Part shown: positions 56,473 to 64,000 of the stretch, one piece after another | Numbering within the stretch: the first letter of the stretch is position 1 | How the letters are laid out: each line of letters opens with the position of its first letter | DNA from: Pleodorina starrii | Lineage: Eukaryota; Chlorophyta; Chlorophyceae; Chlamydomonadales; Volvocaceae | DNA length: 64,000 bases | Assembly: GCA_030267565.1 (NCBI GenBank) | Contig: BRXU01000006.1 | Location: 1,786,001 to 1,850,000, forward strand | Direction of reading: 5' to 3' | The notes under the pieces: model-generated | Databases searched by the model: none | Told to the model about the DNA's origin: nothing | Seen by the model: the letters and a program-made list of their open reading frames with translations, nothing else | Translations under genes and position numbers: made by a program

Positions 56473-58615
56473 CATGCGTGCGATCTGATAGTCGGGCGGG
56501 CGGTTATTAGTTGGGCGGGTGCGGGCGGCAGCTGCATCGGCACATGACTGAAGCAGGCTGGAAGCGGCAGCGGAATGGCTCACGGATCGGAAGTCCGATG
56601 GACCACCACTCATCATCAGCAGCCGCAAGCTCGCCTTCGTTCGTACACGCACAAGTGGTGCATACCCTTTAAATGCGCACACTTATGAATGGCATGTACA
56701 CGCAGTTACGTGAACCAAACTAACAGTGTTCAGGTGATCAAGGACACCCGTGTCGCACCATCGCCACCGGACGCGCGGGAGCGCGTTCTTCTGCTGCTTG
56801 CGTGGGACACCTACCTTGCGGTTGCAGCTGCATTTTCCTGGACTTCAAAGTGCAGCGGGCTTGTTCCAACCAACCAACGCTACCTATTGGACGCCTAGCC
56901 GAGCTGCCGGAGTCAAGGACGACGCCGGTAAGCTGCTGGAGTGCCGTTTACATATGCGTACGTACGTATATAGATATGTATACCAAGCGTACAGCTGGAT
57001 GGCAAACACAAGAGGTTGAGAGATGCGTTACGCACATACAAAGGCCGCCCTGCTGCCGCCACGCATCCATGTGCGTGCAATTGATTTTCCGGCAGCCGCA
57101 TGTACTCAGTGGACCCCGTCGTCGCGCGCTCGTTACATTTGAGAAGCAAGGTCGAGTGCGTGATAGATGCAAGACAGATTCAGTTAGTTGCTTCTGGTCC
57201 ATGCATTATTCCCACCCGCCGGCTCGCATTTTGCCTGCAGATCAAGTCACCACAAGAAAGTTACGGGCCGGCCAAACGCAAAATGAAGCTCCTGTCATTC
57301 CTGCTGGCGGCACTTGCGTGCGTCGCCGTCATCCTGTACGGCAACGTGCCCGCTGTCACCGCCAGCGCGATACCTCCAACCACCTGCCAGAAATCCATCA
57401 CCTACGTTTGGGACGAGCGCAACAACGCCCTTGGGCCCGGCTCGTGTGAGACTGTGTACAACAGCTGTGATTGCCGTGGCGTCCGCCGATGCATTAATGG
57501 CTACTGCACCGATGTTCCGACATCTGGTCATAGGCGGGCCTTGCTGAGGGGCGATGGGGTGACGGGCAAATGAGCAGCAGGTTGATTCCACCAGCAAGCA
57601 CGCACGTACGTAGACTTGTGTCTTATTATATCTGTACGCTTTTATTTATTACACACGCGCGGGGCCCATGTATCTATTCCCGCCACCGTCGGTCGGTGGA
57701 AGGCTGGATGAAGGAGGGCCCTGCTGCGTATGTACACGCAGCGGTTAGTACCAGTAGCGCTGCAGTAGTAGCGGGTTGTGACGTTCGTGCTGGCCTAGCT
57801 AGCTGGCATGCAGCCCATCTACCGGCGGCATCGATGAGCGAGAGTAATGAGGGCGACACGCACGGCAGCCGCGCCCTCGCCGTCCATGTATCTGTTATTT
57901 CAGGCATTCCTTTCTGTGGTAGATATATATGAAGTTCTGGGCGCCTTATGTGTGGTATGCGTCACAGACGGCGGGCAAGCCAAACGATTGAAGACGGACA
58001 TATATAATCGTGTGTTTCATTATAGTTGTGTACGTTCGTAGATCGATCTCTATCTAGATTTATTCAGGCAGATATAGGAACCCCGCCCTCGGTTCGAGTG
58101 CCACCGACGCCCTGAAAGGAATGGGCGCGTGTTCGTTACCTGCGGGCTTTGGTATGTACGTGATGAGCCGTTGGTCAGCTGGCATCGGTGTCGGTAGACT
58201 ATGGCTGGCTGGGTAGGTTCAAATAATAACTCGCCGCGTATGTAACCTTTCAACACCTGGTAATCTACGTATGTTTGTACGCTCGCTCTATCTGTCATCA
58301 ACACATGCTCTGGACATACATGCGTTGGACAAGACGGAAATATATCAGTGCCATGCGCCTTGAGTGAGGCCACACAAGCAAAGTAATGTGATCAGTCCAT
58401 TCGCCCTGATCCGTTCGCACTTGGACCAAATAATAATGCTGGCTGAACCTGGTACATGCATGAACACCGAGATGGGGCTTAACTTATGTGGCGCCAAAGA
58501 AACCAACCTACCAATAGCACACACCTAGGTGGTTAGGTGTTGCTCCATCTATCGTCTACGTACCATGTTGCCTATTGGGAATGAAGGGTACATAAACAGC
58601 AGGACGGCAAGGGGA
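56473..58615 (+). repeat. Array unit 14, terminal partial unit
   Basis: It has a single internal block, as in unit 1, and left-subtype marks (GAAGCAGGCTGG, ACACAAGAGG, TTGCTTCTGG). Divergence rises after about 58060 (small insertions, GTTCGTTACC, GGTATGTACG) and unit similarity ends around GGACGGCAA at 58609-58615. Confidence 0.9.
57283..57573 (+). CDS. Secreted six-Cys peptide, copy 14, intact, right edge
   Basis: Intact 96-residue frame, MKLLSFLLAALAC, with left-edge residues (Leu4, Ala12) and without the CCAG duplication. It is therefore the best candidate for the ancestral allele in this window. Predicted leader intron 56928-57240; a TTTAAAT box lies at 56668. The nearest single-copy gene is the PUF gene about 3 kb downstream. 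Confidence 0.55.
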   Translation: MKLLSFLLAALACVAVILYGNVPAVTASAIPPTTCQKSITYVWDERNNALGPGSCETVYNSCDCRGVRRCINGYCTDVPTSGHRRALLRGDGVTGK

Positions 58616-59346
58616 TAAACCGTTATAGGCCGTTCGTTTCCTTGTACGGTAATTTCTGATGCCTTGTTTTATGAATGCCGCATTCTATGAAATGTGTGCC
58701 AATAACTTATTAGCCTTTTATTGCATTTTTCCTTCCAATGATCAGCCCACGAGCGAGCCCACAGTAATTTGCGTGGCGGTTGGTAGTCATGGGCTGCACG
58801 TGGCATCACGTAGACCCCTCACATTCACGACGGATAAAGGCAAGGCAGTTGGTGGAGCGAGTGGGCGGATCAAGACAATCAAGGCAAGGAGGTGGGACAA
58901 CCATTTATGCAATATACGGGCAAGCAAGCAACGAATATGGCGTCCTGTGGGGTGCTTGGCGCCATCCTTCCTCTCGGGTTGCATCGGAGGCATTGCTTGG
59001 TGCGTGTGCGCACGACCCCAGCAGCTGCGAACCAACGGATATCAGATATTCATGCTGAGAATCCGCGTGACTCCACTTAAATCATTTGGGGTACTCAGGG
59101 CGTACATGGCTCGATCGTGGTTTATCCAGTAATCTGGGCGAATTGCTGTCCGGAATTTTATGATTTTGGGGTCTCATGGACATTGCCCCCATGATAATTA
59201 CGAGTTCTCGGACGTTCCCCGCCCTCGGGTTCACCTTGTAACTTATACAATGCATGCCTCGACATGTGACGGACACATGTCCACCAGTCAGCTATTTCGA
59301 TGGCAGTAAGCAACCAACGGTAAGCCTTCCTTGCCTCGATAAGCTA

Positions 59347-59389
59347 TTGTCCGGCCCGACCGGTGGGCCGCTATCCTCGGGCCGGACAA
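59347..59389. other. Strong hairpin (13-bp perfect inverted repeat, 17-nt loop)
   Basis: TTGTCCGGCCCGA at 59347-59359 is perfectly inverted at 59377-59389. The GC-rich stem could be a cruciform, a terminator-like RNA hairpin or the remnant of a small inverted-repeat element. No flanking target duplication was recognised. Confidence 0.7.
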
Positions 59390-60080
59390 GCAAGTAAGAG
59401 CACCCCTGGATGGCCATCTGCAGCAGCTAAATATAAGCAGCTATTAATGCAAACTGGGCCACAACCCTAAGCTAGCCCCGCCCCCTGCGTGGCCAATCGT
59501 TTCAAATCGGTTGTCTTTATTTACCTTCTCGCAAATCTTATCAGAAGGCGCATGTATTGTAAGTTGCAGTCCACGCGAGGTTAGGGTGTGGTCACGCTTC
59601 GCGCCACTTTTATATTGGTCGGTTGCTAGGCGAGTTGCACAGAGTACCCTGTGGGCCGGACTGGTCGACAACTTGTGAGGAGCCGAGGTGAGAGCAAAAT
59701 CATTGGACGCACGCTGGACGATTGGAAGCTTTCATGGAAAAAATTCGAGCGGTTAAGTGGAGTGATTCAGGCGCATATCTCCGGCTGCGCAAGTAACGCC
59801 GCAGAAATGACACCAGCCACAATTTCCTTAACTGTTTCACACAATGATATCTCGATTGCCCCATATAACCTATGCCACGATGACAGATGGAAATTATATG
59901 CTGCCTACAGGTTCTAAACGACCTGTCTTGGGTAGGCCGAGCTGCGGCCGGCAGTCCGCCGTCTGCTGACGAAAGCGTGCTCCGAGTCCTCTCAGCCGCC
60001 CAGAAGAAACGCCTGACCATTGGACGCGACGTGGACATTGCACTCGTCCTACTTCATTCCTCTGCATCGATCCAGAGTTG

Positions 60081-60107
60081 TAATCGAGGTAATCGAGGTA
60101 ATCGAGG
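60081..60107 (+). repeat. Short tandem repeat, 3 x TAATCGAGG
   Basis: Three perfect consecutive 9-bp units lie about 600 bp upstream of the PUF start codon. They may be a plain microsatellite or clustered binding sites. Confidence 0.8.
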
Positions 60108-60224
60108 CAGGAACGTAGGTATGATATTCGGATGCATTCTATCGGGAACGCAGTTAGACGCCCACGCTTCTCGTTCCCCATCGGCAGACCCGCCGTTCAA
60201 TTAGAACGCGCGCGCAGCAGTGCA

Positions 60225-60232
60225 TATATAAG
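60225..60232 (+). promoter_or_regulatory. Candidate TATA box of the PUF gene
   Basis: TATATAAG in a GC-rich context, 470 bp before the proposed start codon. Initiation near 60255 would give a ~440-nt leader with several upstream ATGs, so the assignment is weak unless the leader is spliced or the real start site is nearer. Confidence 0.3.
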
Positions 60233-60694
60233 CGCAGTTATTGCGCACATTGGGTGGCCTTCACCTGCGCACAACGGTACGTCGAAATATTTTTTTATCG
60301 TTTGCCATGAAGCAGCGACACGACAACAATGTAGCGGATGTGGCTGGTATACATGCCTCTCGCAAGCACACACGCAAGAGGGCAAACAGGCAATAAAACT
60401 AACTGCTGTCATACCAGGCAGGCTCTAATGCGTGTTTCTTGCCCCATCTTGTTATTACGTAGCCAGTTACAGCTTTCGCTCCGGTTGACAGGCGTTTGCC
60501 CCGTTAGCTACGTTGCGTCGCAGCGACGGCTGTGTAAAAACGTCTATCCCCCTGTGTTCGCCCTGCTCTCGTGCAGCCTGCCAGCTGCTGCTGGTGAAGA
60601 GTGTTGAAGGTTGTGGGAGGCAAACGTCCCCGCGTCTCAAAGTTTCTTCAACATCTCGCGCCTGCGCCCAACAAGTGCGAGCGAGTGCATCGTA

Positions 60695-63600
60695 ATGGTT
60701 CAGCCAGACGACGCGGCGTCTCCTGTTGCCACCGCCACCACTACTGGCTTAGCACGATTACCATCTTTGGCGGCAGCGGCATCCCCGGATGCCGTGCTTC
60801 TTGCGGCACGCAGCTCTTCACCTGACGCTGCGTCGTCGTCCAGCTCTTCGTCGTCAAGATCCACCTTTGTTAGCGCCGTCGCTGGCGGCGGCAACGGCGG
60901 TGACAGTCCGCATGCCGCCGCTCGCGCAGAGGATGTCGCCTTTGACGACAGCTATGGAGGCTCGCAGACAGCACCCTCGCAGCCGCTGCCGCAGCCGCTC
61001 TTGGGACCAGAGGCGCCAAACCCTTCGACGATGACGGTGGCGGCTCCGTCGCCGATCAACAGTGCGTCGGTACCGCTGGCGGCGGCGGCTGCGCTTCTGC
61101 CGCCAGATCAGTACCAGCGCTACTACGCGCGCATGGTTGAGGCTCATGCAGAGGCGATGGCGGAGCTGGCGGCGGCTGCCAGCCGCGGCGGCGGCGGCGG
61201 CGCCGGTGACGGCTCGGTACGGCGCAGTGCGCTGGACTCGGAGCCTAGGCTGACGGCGGTGGCTGCGGAAGTTGCAGCCGCTGGCATCAAAGGGGTCCAG
61301 GTACCGCGCCTGCCGCCGCAACCACCGCCTCCACCGCCGCCGCGGAGGCTGCCTGTCCCGGCGGGCAATGGCGACGACGACGGTGGTGGAGGCGGCCACC
61401 GACAACGGGCTCCCGGCGCCCCCGTCCAATGCTGGTCGACCCTGGACGAGTGGCGGCAGCAGAACCTTCCGGAAATCGAGGCGACGGAGGGCCTTATCCC
61501 CGCCTTTCATCTGGCACCACAGCCGCCGCCGCCGTACAGTCAATCCGGCCGGTACCCATACCGCCAGCCGGGCGCCCCATCGCCTCCGCTATTCCCTCCC
61601 GCAGCGGCGGCATTTCGCCAGCAGCCGATCGTCAGCTTACACGACAGGCAGGCGCAACCCAGCTGGGCACCGCCTGTGCCCGGCTGCCTGCCAATGTCGC
61701 TGCTGTCGCTGCGCCGGCCCCCTTCACCCATCGATGGTAGCGGCAGCGGCGGGCTTATCAGCCCTGCCGGAAGGATGCTTTCTCGCTTTATCAGCCAACG
61801 GGCGGCTGGCGGCAGCGGCGGTGATGGTGCAGGCCCCAGCGGCGGTGCAGGTCCCAGCGCCTTGGTCGCGCCATCCGCGTATCTCGAAAATGCGAACGGA
61901 TCCGCCGTAGCGGTGACGAGTCCACTCGCCGGCGCCGCCATTGCATGTGGCGCTGCCACCTCTTCCGCCACTGGATTGTACGGCGCTGAATCGTACCCGC
62001 TGGACGCCGCAGCGGCACTGCGGTCCCAGCAGGGACAACAATACGGCAGCCGCGATGGCCAGTTGAGCGGCATGCCGTTCTACGTCGGAGGCGAGTCAGC
62101 CGGGTGGCCGCAGTTTGATGATATGACATTACTGTCGTATGGCGCGCTACCGCCACACCAGCTGCACGGCAGCAGCCCGCTCAGGTCGCCCGCGTCAAGT
62201 ACGCCGCCGTCGCCGCCGATGTTCGGCGGGAACAATGCAGGAGAGCTCGGCGGACGAGGTACCGGCGCCGGCGTCATCAGCGCCTTCACGCCTGATGACG
62301 GGGGCTTTGGCGGCGGCGGCGGAGGCGGAGGCGGAGGCGGAGTGGGTCGCGGTGGAGCTTCTGTGCGCCTGGAGGCCCTGTTCGGCCAGCTCGTGACCAT
62401 AAGCTGCGATCAGCAAGGCAGCCGCGTATTGCAGCGCCTTTTATCTGCGGCGCAGAGCGAGCAGGTGAGGTGTATCAAGCCAACTTACGAACCGTGGGTC
62501 GGCGGATGAATGACCGGTGGAAGTACGTATGGAGGAGGGCTGGGTCCGGCGGGGTGCGCGTTCGCCTGCTACCCTCGATTGAAAGATTGCTGCGAAACAT
62601 CCTTGAGCCTGCTGGAGATTATCAACGCTTCCTTGTTTGTGCTGACACATTCCATAGGTGGCGTAAAGCTGTACTCAGCCAGTCATGCACGAAGTACAGC
62701 ACGCAGTAAATGCGTGTCCGCTTGATTTGCCTTCCTTCCTATATATATGCGTGTATGTAGCTGGCTGCTTCACCCCCTGCCTCCCCCTGCCTCCCCCGCC
62801 CTGCCTCCCCAGGTGGGTCGCTGTCTGGACGAGCTGCTGCCGAGCATCACGGAGGTGTCCTGCCACCCGTACGGCAATTACGTGGTGCAGCAGCTCATGA
62901 CCGTATGTGAGTAGTCTGTCCGGAATGGAGTCGACCACTGTGGAGTGTTCGCGATAATGTGTGATCCATGTACATATTGCTGCGGCCTTGAACCGGCGGT
63001 GAGGGAGGAGAAAGCATTACAAAATTGAAGGGTGTTGCAAGATGGCGATTTCATAGGCGATGTATGCCGCAGGCTGTCCAGCACTGTGCCATGGCTTGAG
63101 TGCCTGGACCGGCACGTGGGTCACATCTGAGTCTATTCCCCTTCATCAGCTGCTCATTGGCGAACATACATGTTTGTGGCACCTGACCGCAGGTGGCTAT
63201 CGTCACAAGCTGCGGTTGTGCGGAGCGCTGGCGGGACACATCCTGGACCTTTCTCTGGATCCGTACGGCTGCCGTGTCGTACAGAAGCTCCTGGAGGTGC
63301 GTTTACGCGGGTGCTCGCACAGGCTGCCACAGGAATGCGACAAGGTGGACGCCTTCAGTTCAATGAAAATCCATCCGCCGAACCAAGAAAATAGCATCGG
63401 CAACACGTTAACTGCTGGCTACACATCCGGCATGATTGATGTACGACAGGTGGTTCCGGAGCAGCAGGCCGCCGCCGCAGTGGCGGAATTTGATGGTCAT
63501 GTCCTCCGCTGCGTGCGCGACAAGGTGAGGGACAGGGTGAGGGTGCGGGGGACCACAGTCGGGGGTGGGACAACGTGCATCGGCTGGACGGGCAGCAGGC

Positions 63601-64000
63601 TCGCAGATAGGCGTGCACTGGCATCCACCACGACAACGTGTGTCAGCTTCCTTTGCATTGTACAGCCGTAGAAGCCGGTCCGCCTCTGGATTGCACTGCT
63701 CTGCTCCACCTTCCTGCCGGGGACGGGCTCCTGGGCTTCACTGTCTGGGACTCGGAGTCGGCGAGGTTACTTTGAGTAAATTAGAGTGTTCAAAGCAGGC
63801 CTACGCTCTGACTGCAGCCGTAAAAGCCTGCCTATTCGATTGCTGGGACGAACCTATTCTAGCGCCAATGCTCCCCTCTGCTGTCCCTCTCGGTCGCTGC
63901 CAAACCCACCCCTCCCACGCACCTCCGCATTCGATCCGTCCCTGCTTCTGCTGCTGCAGTGCGCGCACCACGTCATCCGCGCGGCGCTCCACCACGTGCC
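60695..64000 (+). CDS. Pumilio/PUF-family RNA-binding protein (partial, five exons seen)
   Basis: Exons by GT-AG and frame: 60695-62464, 62813-62906, 63193-63296, 63450-63524, 63960 to window end; all junctions keep frame. The start is the first in-frame ATG (MVQPDDAASP). Residues 1-555 are low-complexity (Ser, Gly, Ala, Pro runs including a nine-Gly tract), typical of volvocine regulatory proteins, with no other domain seen. PUF repeats begin near residue 558: GSRVLQ (exon 1), GNYVVQ (exon 2), GCRVVQ (exon 3) and the repeat-4 segment AHHVIR (exon 5). Introns fall within repeats. PUF proteins bind 3'-UTR UGUA-type elements and repress or destabilise mRNAs in the cytoplasm. The three complete repeats keep the base-reading residues of classical PUF repeats 1-3 (S/R/Q, N/Y/Q, C/R/Q). 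The remaining repeats lie beyond the window. Confidence 0.85.

Larger units (their letters stand above)
1..58615 (+). repeat. Tandem array of ~3.02-kb gene-bearing units (about 14 copies)
   Basis: The same ~3.02-kb sequence recurs head to tail, with landmark spacings of 3014, 3015, 3022 and 3023 bp once the two retrotransposons are subtracted. Taking the motif before GTGCGATCTG as unit start, each unit holds in order: a TATA-like TTTAAAT near +195, a leader region, a candidate six-cysteine secreted peptide gene near +810 to +1105, an internal ~160-bp tandem duplication, and ~1.7 kb without a supported gene. The array continues past the left window edge and fades out at about 58615, where similarity to the unit stops. 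A subtelomeric or expanded gene-array location is possible, but I saw no telomeric repeats and the right flank is genic. Confidence 0.97.
58616..60694 (+). other. Single-copy intergenic region between array and PUF gene
   Basis: No similarity to the array unit remains. Several open frames of 60-157 codons exist, of which 59887-60204 (from an ATG, containing SADESVLRVLSAAQKKRLTI) looks most protein-like, but none has a recognised motif and I do not call a gene. The region holds a strong inverted repeat (59347-59389), a three-fold 9-bp repeat (60081-60107) and a TATA-like box (60225). Confidence 0.6.

Noticed and set aside
58659..59132. A 157-codon frame just right of the array
   Set aside because: It is cysteine-rich but has no motif, no signal peptide and no visible gene context; it could be chance.
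60611..60694. Upstream extension of the PUF protein to 60611
   Set aside because: That start is TTG. The first in-frame ATG is at 60695, and the upstream residues show no domain.
62813..62902. Ending PUF exon 2 at ACC|GTATGT
   Set aside because: It would put the next exon out of the PUF frame. The donor TAT|GTGAGT at 62906/62907 matches consensus better and restores the frame.
1..64000. Telomeric repeats, CRISPR array, rRNA or functional tRNA genes, prokaryotic operon features
   Set aside because: No TTTTAGGG-type telomere runs, no spaced short repeats and no complete tRNA or rRNA were recognised. The introns and the retrotransposon types show eukaryotic nuclear DNA.

Overview
This is a nuclear fragment of a green alga, most likely volvocine (Chlamydomonas/Volvox-like). 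The clues are a GC-rich genome, short GT-AG introns with pyrimidine-rich acceptors, a Gly/Ser/Ala/Pro-rich low-complexity regulatory protein, a Dualen/RandI-type LINE with two endonucleases (a class described from Chlamydomonas), a chromodomain Ty3/gypsy element, and a retroposed insert ending just after a TGTAA polyadenylation motif. The species cannot be fixed from the sequence alone.

Layout. Bases 1-58615 are a tandem array of about 14 direct units of 3.01-3.03 kb that runs off the left edge. Each complete unit carries one copy of a small candidate gene: a 96-residue secreted peptide with a signal peptide and six cysteines. Nine copies are intact (11245, 22625, 25647, 28669, 31692, 34714, 37737, 40760, 57283), three share a 4-bp frameshifting duplication (820, 5216, 8231), one has a 1-bp deletion (54256) and one is a 3' fragment (2383). 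A plausible 5'-leader intron (22266-22582 in the model copy) removes every upstream ATG between a TATA-like box and the start codon. The rest of each unit (about 2 kb) shows no convincing gene.

Two mobile elements interrupt the array. (1) A chromovirus-type Ty3/gypsy LTR retrotransposon (13408-21767; 402-bp LTRs differing at one base; 5-bp target duplication) has gag and pol in one frame separated by a single TGA. Its pol is broken by a nested 0.9-kb retroposed insert (18080-18987) with a 12-bp target duplication, which encodes a LINE ORF1-like protein. (2) A complete-looking 10.5-kb Dualen/RandI-type LINE (41651-52111; 12-bp target duplication; ATT-repeat tail) has a 3257-codon ORF with a Josephin-like cysteine protease, APE endonuclease, reverse transcriptase, RNase H and a CCHC finger. 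Its second, restriction-like endonuclease lies in the +1 frame at the 3' end.

Right flank. The array decays and stops near 58615. About 2 kb of single-copy intergenic DNA follows, then a Pumilio/PUF RNA-binding protein gene (60695 to beyond 64000) with at least five exons. The array therefore abuts ordinary single-copy genic DNA on this side.

Nothing suggests the genes act as one pathway. The structure is best read as an amplified small-secreted-peptide locus serving as a landing zone for retrotransposons. Terminal units share variants that the central units lack, consistent with homogenisation of the interior.
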